DNA of 64,000 nucleotides from Sutcliffiella horikoshii (GTDB lineage Bacteria > Bacillota > Bacilli > Bacillales > Bacillaceae_I). Position 1 is the stretch's first letter, and each line of letters opens with the position of its first letter. Where the stretch lies: positions 248,001 to 312,000 of the forward strand of contig NZ_JAIVKY010000006.1 of the NCBI RefSeq assembly GCF_020524325.1, in the 5' to 3' direction. The translations under genes were made by a program, and so were the position numbers. The notes beneath the pieces were generated by a model. The model was not told where the DNA came from. It was given only the letters and a program-made list of their open reading frames with translations, and ran no database searches. This document shows positions 34,870-43,029 of the stretch, piece after piece.

Positions 34870-35016
34870 AATATCACCTCAATTTTGAGACAAGTCTTAT
34901 GAGACATCCCTAACACTGATTCTACCAATCTTCTACTATTGTATCAATAGAGTACACTCTATTGATATATAATAATACTAATAAACTGAATAGTTAAAGA
35001 AATGAGATGATACAAT
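34870..35016. other. Probable res site of inner transposon, with a perfect 26-bp palindrome
   Basis: Lies between divergent resolvase and transposase. TATCAATAGAGT / ACTCTATTGATA (34942-34967, 2-base centre) is a perfect inverted repeat of the size of a resolvase crossover subsite; GAGACAAGTC / TGAGACA motifs nearer the resolvase may be accessory subsites. Confidence 0.65.
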
Positions 35017-37980
35017 TTGAAAATTGCAAGAGGAAGAGAATTACTTACAACGGATCAAAGGAATCTTCTTATGGAGATTCCGGAAGATGATTTGATTGAA
35101 GGAACCTACTATACATTTTCTAATCAAGACTTGGCAGTTATTAATAAGAGACGCAGGCAAGAAAATAGATTAGGATTCGCAGTGCAATTGGCTGTTCTTC
35201 GATATCCAGGCTGGTCATATACACATATTAAAAACCTGCCTGATTCGTTTATGCGATACATAGCAAATCAAATTAATGCGGATCCTTCTTCACTTAGTCT
35301 TTATCCTCAAAGAGAAAATACGCTGTGGGATCACTTGAAAGAGATTCGGAACGAATATGGTTTTATAACATTCACTCTAAAAGAATATCGAATGACATTT
35401 AAACACCTTTATCAATTAGCATTGGAAAATGGAGATGCTATTCATTTACTTCACGAGAGCATAGATTTTTTGAGAAAGAATAGAGTTATACTGCCTGCTA
35501 TTACAACACTTGAAAGGATGGTATGGGAAGCTAGGGCAATGGCAGAAAAGAAGATATTTAATACCGTCAGTCAATCTTTAACTAATGACCAAAAGGAAAA
35601 GCTTGAAGAAATCATTACCTCTCAGCATAGATCTGAAACTAATAAGACAATATTGGGTTGGTTAAAGGAGTCACCAGGTCATCCTTCTCCTGAGACATTT
35701 TTAAAAGTAATAGAAAGACTAGAATATATTCGGGGAATGAAACTAGGAAGCGTTAAAGTTAATCATTTACACCGGAATCGCTTTTTACAATTTTCTCGAC
35801 TAGGTTCAAGATATGAACCTTATGCTTTTCGTGACTTCCAAGAAAACAAACGTTATACAATTCTAACCGTATATTTATTGCAACTTACTGAGGAGTTAAC
35901 AGATAAGGCGTTTGAAATTCATGATAGACAAATACTTAGCCTGCTGTCAAAAGGACGAAAAGCACAAGAAGAAATTCAGAAAAGAAATGGTAAGAAAGTC
36001 AATGAAAAAGTAATTCACTTTTCTAACATAGGCCAAGCATTAATAAAAGCGAAAACGGAAGGGTTAGATGTCTTTGAGGTTTTAGAGTCCATTATTGAAT
36101 GGAATTCCTTTGTCACATCAGTAGAAGAAGCCCAAGAACTAGCCAGACCTGTTGATTATGATTACCTTGATTTACTCCAGAAGCGTTTTTATTCCCTTAG
36201 AAAGTATACACCGACCCTATTGAGAGTTCTCGATTTTCATTCAACAAAGTCAAACGAACCACTTTTGCAGGCGGTTGATATTATACGTGGAATGAACGAT
36301 TCCGGAAAGCGAAAAGTCCCTATAGAAGCTCCTGTAGATTTTGTTTCAAATCGTTGGAAAAAGCATTTATATGAAGAAGACGGTACAATCAATCGTCACT
36401 ATTATGAAATGGCTGTTTTAACGGAATTAAGAGAGCATGTTCGAGCCGGTGATGTGTCTATCTCAGGCAGTAGGCAATATAGAGATTTTGAGGAATATTT
36501 GTTTTCACAAGATACGTGGAACCAAGACAAAGATCATACACGATTATCAGTTAGCTTGTCGTTCGAAGACTACATTCAAGAAAGGAACAATGGTCTTAAT
36601 GAGAGATTAAAATGGTTATCTAACAATTGGAATAAACTAGAGGGAGTTTCGCTCGAGAAAGGAAAGCTTTCAATTGCACGGTTGGAGAAGGTGATTCCAG
36701 AGGAAGCCAAAAAATTTAGTGCTAGCCTTTATCAAATGCTTCCTAGGATAAAATTAACCGATTTACTCATGGATGTTGCTCATATAACTGGATTTCATGA
36801 ACAATTTACTCACGCCTCAAATAACCGTAAACCAGATAAAGAAGAAACGGTTATCATCATGGCAGCCCTATTAGGAATGGGATTGAATATTGGGCTAAGT
36901 AAGATGGCTGAAGCAACGCCTGATCTTACATATAAACAACTTGCCAATGTATCTCAATGGAGAATGCATGAAGATGCTATGAACAAAGCGCAAGCTGTAT
37001 TAGTAAATTTTCACCACAAGTTAGACTTATCTTCCTATTGGGGTGACGGTACAACTTCTTCGTCAGATGGAATGAGAATGCAGGTAGGCGTTTCATCTTT
37101 ACACTCAGACGCAAATCCGCATTACGGAACCGGAAAAGGTACAACAATCTACCGATTTACCAGCGACCAGTTCTCATCGTATTATACAAAAATTATTCAT
37201 ACTAATTCAAGAGATGCTATTCATGTTCTAGATGGATTATTGCATCACGAGACCGACTTAAATATAGAAGAGCATTTCACAGACACAGCAGGCTATACAG
37301 ATCAAATTTTTGGATTAACTCACCTTTTAGGCTTTAAGTTTGCGCCAAGAATAAGAGATTTGTCAGATTCAAAGCTGTTTACATTAGAAAAGGCAAGCGA
37401 GTATCCAAAATTAGAGTCTATTTTACGTGGCCATATAAATACAAAAATTATTAAAGATAATTATGATGATGTCTTACGATTAGCTCATTCAATAAGAGAA
37501 GGAACTGTCTCGGCATCACTTCTTATGGGGAAGCTTGGCTCCTACTCTCGACAAAACGGTTTAGCTACAGCATTGCGTGAAATGGGAAGAATCGAAAAAA
37601 CTATTTTTATTCTTAATTACCTTACTAGTGAATCTTTAAGAAGAAAAATTCAAAAAGGCTTAAACAAAGGAGAGGCGATGAATGGTCTCGCAAGAGCTAT
37701 TTTCTTTGGGAAACAAGGGGAACTTCGGGAACGAACGATACAGCATCAACTACAAAGGGCCAGTGCTTTAAACATAATTATCAATGCCATTAGTGTTTGG
37801 AATACGCTACATCTGACAAAAGCAGTGGAATACCAAAAGGGTTTAGGTGATTTTAAAGAGGACTTGTTGCATCATATGTCTCCTTTAGGCTGGGAGCATA
37901 TTAATTTACTAGGGGAATACCATTTCAGTCCGGAGAAAATGGTTTCATTAGATTCTTTAAGACCATTAAAACTTTCTTAA
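35017..37980 (+). CDS. tnpA: Tn3-family transposase (inner element)
   Basis: 987 residues, TTG start. Same domain order as the outer transposase, with WGDGTTSSSDG, EHFTDTAGYTD and SPLGWEHINLLGEY. Full length. It ends 14 bases before an extra inverted copy of the element terminus (37994), inside which transcription may stop. The close family relation to the outer transposase, with different terminal repeats, fits two independent elements rather than a duplication. Confidence 0.95.
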   Translation: MKIARGRELLTTDQRNLLMEIPEDDLIEGTYYTFSNQDLAVINKRRRQENRLGFAVQLAVLRYPGWSYTHIKNLPDSFMRYIANQINADPSSLSLYPQRENTLWDHLKEIRNEYGFITFTLKEYRMTFKHLYQLALENGDAIHLLHESIDFLRKNRVILPAITTLERMVWEARAMAEKKIFNTVSQSLTNDQKEKLEEIITSQHRSETNKTILGWLKESPGHPSPETFLKVIERLEYIRGMKLGSVKVNHLHRNRFLQFSRLGSRYEPYAFRDFQENKRYTILTVYLLQLTEELTDKAFEIHDRQILSLLSKGRKAQEEIQKRNGKKVNEKVIHFSNIGQALIKAKTEGLDVFEVLESIIEWNSFVTSVEEAQELARPVDYDYLDLLQKRFYSLRKYTPTLLRVLDFHSTKSNEPLLQAVDIIRGMNDSGKRKVPIEAPVDFVSNRWKKHLYEEDGTINRHYYEMAVLTELREHVRAGDVSISGSRQYRDFEEYLFSQDTWNQDKDHTRLSVSLSFEDYIQERNNGLNERLKWLSNNWNKLEGVSLEKGKLSIARLEKVIPEEAKKFSASLYQMLPRIKLTDLLMDVAHITGFHEQFTHASNNRKPDKEETVIIMAALLGMGLNIGLSKMAEATPDLTYKQLANVSQWRMHEDAMNKAQAVLVNFHHKLDLSSYWGDGTTSSSDGMRMQVGVSSLHSDANPHYGTGKGTTIYRFTSDQFSSYYTKIIHTNSRDAIHVLDGLLHHETDLNIEEHFTDTAGYTDQIFGLTHLLGFKFAPRIRDLSDSKLFTLEKASEYPKLESILRGHINTKIIKDNYDDVLRLAHSIREGTVSASLLMGKLGSYSRQNGLATALREMGRIEKTIFILNYLTSESLRRKIQKGLNKGEAMNGLARAIFFGKQGELRERTIQHQLQRASALNIIINAISVWNTLHLTKAVEYQKGLGDFKEDLLHHMSPLGWEHINLLGEYHFSPEKMVSLDSLRPLKLS

Positions 37981-37993
37981 CGTTGTTAAAAAC

Positions 37994-38054
37994 GGGGTAA
38001 TCGTCAGGAAAACTTGCTTAACGTTGTAAATCCGCATTTTCCTGACGATACCCC
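37994..38054. repeat. Right end of inner transposon with a facing second half-terminus
   Basis: The true right inverted repeat is 38017-38054. An inverted copy of its outer part (GGGGTAATCGTCAGGAAAA, 37994-38012) faces it, so the two pair in a ~18-bp stem with one extra base. Confidence 0.85.
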
Positions 38055-38538
38055 TATATTGTTTAGATGAATGTAATTTCAAAGCACGTTCCACCAACTT
38101 AGGGTCTTTGAAAGGTCTTCCTCCGTTCCGACCCCTCATTCTTGCAGATTGTAATCCTGATTTTGTACGTTCACTTATAATATCTCGCTCTAATTCAGCG
38201 ATACTTGCCATAGTTCGGAAGAAAAAACGTCCCATAGCTGTTGAGGTATCAATACTATCTTGTATAGAAATAAAATTGACCTTTTTTTCTTCAAACGTTT
38301 CGGCCAACTCGATAAGGTGCTTTGTGGATCTTGAAATACGGTCCAATTTATAAACCACCACAGAATCACTTTCACTTATCGCCTTCAGGAGTTGCTCTAA
38401 TTCTGGGCGTTCTTTTTTCGCTCCGGTCATTTTCTCTTTGTAAATAACAACTGCGCCTGCTTTCTCTAAAGCGTCAATTTGAAGATTTAAATTTTGATCT
38501 TGTGTAGAAACACGGGCATATCCAAAAATTTTCCCCAT
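38055..38538 (-). pseudogene. tnpR: N-terminal piece of the outer resolvase gene, split by the inner transposon
   Basis: Starts at ATG 38538 (GGGAGG 7 bases upstream). 161 codons include the catalytic GYARVSTQDQN, YKLDRISRSTKHL, AELERDIISERTK and the Gly/Arg hinge GGRPFKDP. The frame then runs into the inner inverted repeat and gains a foreign tail ending at 37966. The missing helix-turn-helix is at 30549-30625. The catalytic domain may still be made but should not bind res. Confidence 0.92.
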
Positions 38539-38561
38539 GAAATTCCCTCCCATGAAATAAT

Positions 38562-38693
38562 CATTCCCTAATTCGGTTAATAAGTCAATTTTAGGGAGGA
38601 TGATAAAGGGAATAGTTTAGGGAGTTTAAAACAACAAAATTCAAGTTAATTATAGAAGGATTGAATTTTTCCCTAAAACGTTCGTTTTTGGGA
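38562..38693. other. Probable res region of outer transposon
   Basis: Repeated inverted CCCTAA / TTAGGG motifs: 38566-38596 (arms 19 bases apart), TTAGGGAG near 38618, and 38670-38693 (TCCCTAAAA ... TTTTGGGA). Located just upstream of the broken resolvase. No gene in this gap. Confidence 0.55.
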
Positions 38694-38788
38694 TTTTTAT
38701 AAGTTTTAGTCTCATGTTAAAGACATTTTGACCTTATGAATAAACTTAGGCTTTAAAACAAAAAATAAAATAAAATTGGAGGTTAATT

Positions 38789-39505
38789 ATGAGAAAAGTT
38801 ATGATATTATATACTGTTTGCATACTACTCTGTGCTTATTTTTCACCGCAATCCAGTGCTCAGCAATTAGAGATTAAAGAATTATTAGTAAGTAACATTG
38901 GAGTAAATGTTGGTGAGATCGAGGAAGCAAACATAAAATTATATGCAGATGTTAAGGGAGATTATCTTAAAAATTTTCAACTTAACTTTGATGAACAAAG
39001 ATTAAAGTTTCCATCATGGAAAAATGTTTCTAATCAAACATATTACCCTAAGTTGTTTTATTCAGACTTAAATAGCGATGGTTTAAAAGATTTAGTAATA
39101 ATATTGACCTTAGGTTATGGTACAGGGGTAATTGAACAAGAAGTACATGTTTTGCATGATGATGGAGAACATATATATGAAATACCTGTTCAAAACCCTA
39201 AAGAAATTATAGAAAAAAATGTGAAAACAAAGATAACTCCATCTCAAGTTATAATAACCATACATGAGGAAAAACAAGTTAAAATGGATATAAAAAACTT
39301 GGGGATAGATACTAAGGATTTGTTTTCATCAGTTGTAACAGCTAACTTAATTAGATATGATGTTATAAATAATAAACTCACTGCTATAATTGGTGCCCAA
39401 GTAGCTCCTGTAGGAGGTTATATTGGTGATTTTATTATAACCTATAGATACAAAGATGATAAATACAGATTAGATAAAATCGATTTTAAACCTATTGCAA
39501 ATTAA
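38789..39505 (+). CDS. Secreted protein with FG-GAP/VCBS-like segment (outer transposon cargo)
   Basis: 238 residues; GGAGG lies 8 bases before the ATG. Signal peptide cleaved after SSA (about 24). The segment YSDLNSDGLKDLVIILTLGYGTG (about residues 90-112) has the Asp-rich calcium-loop look of FG-GAP/VCBS repeats. The rest is beta-rich. Paired convergently with the wall hydrolase gene across a shared terminator. Role unknown; possibly spore or surface related (inference). Confidence 0.65.
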   Translation: MRKVMILYTVCILLCAYFSPQSSAQQLEIKELLVSNIGVNVGEIEEANIKLYADVKGDYLKNFQLNFDEQRLKFPSWKNVSNQTYYPKLFYSDLNSDGLKDLVIILTLGYGTGVIEQEVHVLHDDGEHIYEIPVQNPKEIIEKNVKTKITPSQVIITIHEEKQVKMDIKNLGIDTKDLFSSVVTANLIRYDVINNKLTAIIGAQVAPVGGYIGDFIITYRYKDDKYRLDKIDFKPIAN

Positions 39506-39506
39506 T

Positions 39507-39536
39507 AAAGCATCCGTCACTAGGACGGATGCTTTT
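39507..39536. terminator. Bidirectional terminator between transposon cargo genes
   Basis: Perfect 12-bp stem AAAGCATCCGTC / GACGGATGCTTT with a 5-base loop. Confidence 0.88.
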
Positions 39537-39542
39537 GTAGGT

Positions 39543-40106
39543 TTAATATGGGTAAACCCTAAAAAACGTGTGATTTCCAACAATAACTTTCTCAACAACT
39601 TCTGAGTACGATATTCCCCCATCAAAAGTATAGCCATCTAACCATCCAGGAAAAGGAAAGCTCCTTGCTTTGTATACGCTATTAGTATTAAACCATAATG
39701 TTTTACCTACTGGATTAGTTCCCGAATTAGTTGCAATACTTAAGCTATCTTTCCATGCTTGGGTACTTGTCTGTGGACAACGCGCTCTGCTTGTTGTCAT
39801 ACCTTGAAATTCTCCCTGCTTTAATATTACTCCTGAGTATGTATTACCGCCAAAGACAGATAAATTTTTATTTATTCTATTTTTGACAACATAAGCAACA
39901 CCCCGTTTTCCTGTAAGCGACTCACCTTCTGCTTCAGAATATATTAGACGAGCTAATAAATCTGTACTAGTTAAACCTTGAAATTCTGTTAAACCACTTT
40001 TATCGGTCAAACATGCACCTGCTGCAGATGCAGATGCCGGAGAGGCTAAACTGAAAATTAAAATCCCAACAAAACAAGCAAAGGTTAATAAAAATAACTT
40101 GTACAT
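39543..40106 (-). CDS. Secreted cell-wall hydrolase, SleB/Hydrolase_2 family (outer transposon cargo)
   Basis: 187 residues with a signal peptide (about 1-29). The Hydrolase_2 core begins LARLIYSEAEGESLTGKRGVA (first ~12 residues at 51-62 hold the catalytic Glu region), typical of SleB and CwlJ lytic enzymes that cut spore cortex peptidoglycan. It lacks a separate binding domain. Tn3-family elements of bacilli can carry germination genes; this fits that theme. Substrate (cortex or vegetative wall) is not shown by the sequence. Confidence 0.82.
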   Translation of the reverse strand: MYKLFLLTFACFVGILIFSLASPASASAAGACLTDKSGLTEFQGLTSTDLLARLIYSEAEGESLTGKRGVAYVVKNRINKNLSVFGGNTYSGVILKQGEFQGMTTSRARCPQTSTQAWKDSLSIATNSGTNPVGKTLWFNTNSVYKARSFPFPGWLDGYTFDGGISYSEVVEKVIVGNHTFFRVYPY

Positions 40107-40354
40107 TCTAAGTAATCTCCCTTTCTCCCATTTAATATTGTTACTAATTAATAATTCAGCCTGTTATATTACAATTCCTCCCTAAATATCCTTGAATTGG
40201 AAAATTATTTTTCTCTATTTTCTTGCATTTTTAGACATTATTTAGTAGATACATGATTTCAATTTACCAACATCCTTACTGACTATTTAGCTACTAACAA
40301 TCTTCATTTCCCCCTTAGAGTAGGCGAAATCAATATAATATTTCCACAATTGTA

Positions 40355-40392
40355 TTAGCGTGGGTTTTATGTCAAAATGTTGGCGGTACCCC
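40355..40392 (-). repeat. Right inverted repeat of outer transposon
   Basis: Complement begins GGGGTACCGCCAACATTTTG; followed by AGATA, the target duplication. Confidence 0.92.
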
Positions 40393-40401
40393 AGATATAG
40401 G

Positions 40402-40431
40402 AAAAAGGCAGCCGAGTGGCTGCCTTTTATT
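40402..40431. terminator. Original terminator of the gene at 27090, now beside the CAP gene
   Basis: AAAAGGCAGCC / GGCTGCCTTTT with a 4-base loop. It served both convergent genes before the transposon separated one of them. Confidence 0.85.
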
Positions 40432-40442
40432 TAGTGCCTATA

Positions 40443-41294
40443 TTATTTTCCGATGAACATTTGAGTCCAATAGTTACCTTCTTCCACATGACCTACACCA
40501 ATGTGAGTGAAGTTTTCGTTCATGATATTTGCACGGTGACCTTCAGAATTCATCCAAGCATTTACAACTTCTTCAGGGCTTTGTTGACCTTGTGCAATGT
40601 TTTCACCAGCAGCGTTGTACTGAATTCCATATTTCTTCATCATATCAAATGGAGATCCGTGAGTCGGGCTGTTATGAGAGAAATAATTGTTTTGTTGCAT
40701 ATCTTTGGACTTATCCTTTGCCACTTTGCTTAATTCTACATCTAACTCAAGTGGAGCTAGACCTTGTTTTTCACGCTCAGCGTTTGTTAATTCTACAACT
40801 TTCTTTTCAAATTCACTTACAGCGCCAGCAGTTTGTTCAGTTGCTGGTTTTTCAGTGTTTTGCTGTGGAGCTTGTTGTTGTGGTGCTTGAGCTTCTTGCT
40901 TAGGTGCTTCTTGTTTAGGTGCTTCAGCAGGAGCTTCCGCTTTTTCTTCTTTAGGAGCTTCTACTTTTTCAGCAGGCTTCTGCTCAGCTTGTTTTGGTGC
41001 TTCTTGCTTTGGAGCTTCCTTTTCAGCCGCTTCAGCAGATGGTGCGCCATTTAAGTTTACTTTTACGCCGTATTTTTCTTCTAGTTCTTTTACATAACCG
41101 TCTAAGAATGCTTTTGCATCTTCTTGGTTAGTGAATGCTTTATTACTATTAAATGAAGTGACTTTGTTTGTTAAGTCACATGTTGGTTTAGTTGGTGCGT
41201 TTGATTCTGCCTTTGCATTCATTCCGAATGGTGCTGCTGTTAATACAGCTGCAGTAGTTACAGCAGTGATGATTGACTTTTTGTTGATTTTCAT
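40443..41294 (-). CDS. Secreted CAP-domain (SCP/PR1) protein, YkwD-like
   Basis: 283 residues. Signal peptide (about 1-29), an N-terminal ~60-residue segment with one Cys, a long Ala/Pro/Glu/Gln/Lys linker (about 85-155), and a C-terminal CAP domain with AEREKQGLAPLELD, NYFSHNSPTHGSPFDMM, AAGENIAQG and GHRANIMN. Such proteins are exported and often associated with the wall or spore. AAGGGGG precedes the ATG. Confidence 0.9.
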   Translation of the reverse strand: MKINKKSIITAVTTAAVLTAAPFGMNAKAESNAPTKPTCDLTNKVTSFNSNKAFTNQEDAKAFLDGYVKELEEKYGVKVNLNGAPSAEAAEKEAPKQEAPKQAEQKPAEKVEAPKEEKAEAPAEAPKQEAPKQEAQAPQQQAPQQNTEKPATEQTAGAVSEFEKKVVELTNAEREKQGLAPLELDVELSKVAKDKSKDMQQNNYFSHNSPTHGSPFDMMKKYGIQYNAAGENIAQGQQSPEEVVNAWMNSEGHRANIMNENFTHIGVGHVEEGNYWTQMFIGK

Positions 41295-41673
41295 AGGTGT
41301 GTTTCCCCCTTGAAAGTTTTTTGTGTTGCTTTCTTGCTACACGAAAATCATATCATGGGTTTTGTGTAATATTAGAGGAATAATGTGGATATTGAAAATG
41401 TTAATTTTCTATAAATATCCATATACTACAAGAATCTTTATGTATCAACGGATTTCATAGAATGTTTAAATCAATATATTTTAAGTGTTTTTCCAGTAAA
41501 ATGAAACAGATTAAAATTATACTAAAAAAATGGTGTTGACAAGTTTTAATACCGTCCATTTTATTACAAGATAGTACTGTTATGTTACATTATTTACAGG
41601 AAATCTTACTTTTATGGATAAAAAAACCATAAAAACACCAAGCTTTTTGGTAAGCTTGGTGTTTCACACAAAA
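41295..41673. other. Intergenic gap: CAP gene upstream side and hmgA terminator
   Basis: Contains the CAP upstream region, a plus-strand TTGACA (41537-41542), and the hairpin at 41633-41664. No credible protein gene; see findings for a possible small RNA. Confidence 0.5.
41633..41664. terminator. Terminator after hmgA
   Basis: Perfect 13-bp stem AAACACCAAGCTT / AAGCTTGGTGTTT; runs of A upstream give T on the minus strand. Confidence 0.85.
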
Positions 41674-42825
41674 TTATTTTTCTATCCAAGTGAACATATA
41701 CTTTTTATCTTCAATACCGTGAGCTTTTTTTACCACCTTCAAAGGTTTGAAGGTATCTATCATGACTGCAAGCTCCAAGGTCTCCTTCTTGCCGATACTA
41801 GCCTCAGTGGTACCAGGATGCGGGCCATGTGGGATTCCTGAAGGATGTAACGTGATGGATCCTTCCTCTATTCCTTTGCGGCTCATGAAGTTTCCTGCCA
41901 CATAATAGAGAAGTTCATCACTGTTCACGTTACTATGATAATACGGAGCCGGTATTGCTTCTGGGTGATAATCGTATAATCTTGGCACGAAAGAACAAAC
42001 AACAAAGTTATGACCTTCAAACGTCTGGTGGACTGGAGGTGGCTGATGAACCCTTCCTGTTATTGGCTCAAAATCTTCTATATTAAATACCCAGGGATAG
42101 AGATAACCGTCCCACCCCACAACATCAAGCGGGTGATGCCCTAGTACGTGTGAATGCAAATATCCCCTTGTTTTGGTGATTACCTCATACTCGCCTTTAT
42201 CTGTAAATGTTTCTAACGCTTCAGGCCCTCTGAAGTCACGTTCGCAAAATGGACTGTGTTCCAACATCTGACCATATTCATTGCGATACCTTCTAGGTGT
42301 GGTTAGTTGACTAAAAGATTCAATGAAGAGAATTTTTGTTTCTTCATTCGGAACGACACGGTAGATCGTACCAATTGGGATGGTCACATAATCTCCCGGG
42401 CGGTAAGTAATCGTCCCAAACATGGTTTCTACTTTACCTGAACCGTAATGGATGAATAGAAGTTCGTCTCCGTCTCCATTTCGGTAATAATTCTCCATTT
42501 TCTCCGTGACCAGTGCTGTTCCTATTAAGAGATCACTGTTTCCTAATAAATACTCTCTGGCATCTAGTGCGTTTCCTTTGGTCTCTAGTGACGTGGTTAG
42601 TAGGTGGCGATGATTCAAGGCTTCTTGTTCTTCGTATTCCGGCATATAGCTGCCAAGTACCGTGGATTTTACCACTTCTGTCGGAAGGTAGTGATGATAG
42701 AGGATGGATTGTGTACCTGAAAAACCTTTGGTCCCCATTACCTGTTCTCTATATAATGTGCCGTCTTCTTTTTTGAACATCGTGTGGCGTTTATGTGGTA
42801 TTTCTCCCATTTTACGATAATACAT
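41674..42825 (-). CDS. hmgA: Homogentisate 1,2-dioxygenase
   Basis: 383 residues. Opens the aromatic ring of homogentisate to maleylacetoacetate in tyrosine breakdown, using Fe(II). Cupin-type barrel; landmarks include PPPVHQTFEGHNFVVCSF, HSNVNSDELLYYVAGNF and HPSGIPHGPHPG, which hold the His/Glu iron ligands. Short bacterial form (the human enzyme is about 445). Last gene of the tyrosine cluster, separated from the fumarylacetoacetase gene by a large palindromic repeat. Confidence 0.93.
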   Translation of the reverse strand: MYYRKMGEIPHKRHTMFKKEDGTLYREQVMGTKGFSGTQSILYHHYLPTEVVKSTVLGSYMPEYEEQEALNHRHLLTTSLETKGNALDAREYLLGNSDLLIGTALVTEKMENYYRNGDGDELLFIHYGSGKVETMFGTITYRPGDYVTIPIGTIYRVVPNEETKILFIESFSQLTTPRRYRNEYGQMLEHSPFCERDFRGPEALETFTDKGEYEVITKTRGYLHSHVLGHHPLDVVGWDGYLYPWVFNIEDFEPITGRVHQPPPVHQTFEGHNFVVCSFVPRLYDYHPEAIPAPYYHSNVNSDELLYYVAGNFMSRKGIEEGSITLHPSGIPHGPHPGTTEASIGKKETLELAVMIDTFKPLKVVKKAHGIEDKKYMFTWIEK

Positions 42826-42874
42826 GAGCTCACCTCATTATATGTTTAGTTGTTGTTACTTAAAGTTTGATCGT

Positions 42875-43000
42875 TCCTTTTCGCTGCAGGCACTCGCTTT
42901 CCGCGGGGCGGTGCTTGAGCCTCCTCACTTCGTTGCGGGGTCTCAAGTCTACCGCTACCTCCCGCCGGAGTCGAGTGCCTTCCGCTCCAATCCACTAAAT
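42875..43000. repeat. Large GC-rich imperfect palindrome between hmgA and the FAH gene
   Basis: Outer arms GGCACTCG (42889-42896) and CGAGTGCC (42972-42979), then inner pairing CGGTGCTTGAG with CTCAAGTCTACCG. Much richer in G and C than the surroundings. I recall near-identical elements in gaps of many Bacillaceae genomes. Confidence 0.8.
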
Positions 43001-43029
43001 GCTGGATATTACTTTCTGCAACAACACAC

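Larger units (their letters stand above)
30626..38054. mobile_element. Inner Tn3-family transposon (7.4 kb) carrying a bacteriocin-like module
   Basis: 38-bp inverted repeats (30626-30663 and 38017-38054) differ at one base and begin GGGGTA(C/T)CGTCAGG. The flanking direct repeat is TATATT (30620-30625 and 38055-38060), 6 bp where 5 is usual. Contents: DUF2712-like secreted protein, ABC ATPase, three membrane subunits, serine resolvase and transposase. Inserted in the resolvase gene of the outer element. Confidence 0.93.
27465..40392. mobile_element. Outer Tn3-family transposon (12.9 kb, with a nested insertion)
   Basis: Bounded by 38-bp inverted repeats starting GGGGTACCGCCA (27465-27502 and 40355-40392) and flanked by the 5-bp duplication AGATA (27460-27464 and 40393-40397). 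It contains a 985-residue transposase, a serine resolvase gene broken by the inner element, a res-like region, a secreted FG-GAP-like protein and a SleB-type hydrolase. The repeat resembles those of Tn4430-like elements. Without the inner element it would be about 5.5 kb. Intact ends and target duplication suggest recent insertion. Confidence 0.93.

Noticed and set aside
37966..38054. The last ~28 codons of the outer resolvase frame as native sequence
   Set aside because: They are read from the inner transposon's inverted repeat; the true C-terminus is at 30549-30625.
27465..40392. A single large composite transposon or an integrative element
   Set aside because: Two separate sets of inverted repeats and target duplications, and a split resolvase, show nesting of two Tn3 elements. 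No integrase or conjugation gene is present.
41614..41841. A 75-codon plus-strand frame
   Set aside because: Contains the hmgA terminator and is antisense to hmgA; no ribosome site.
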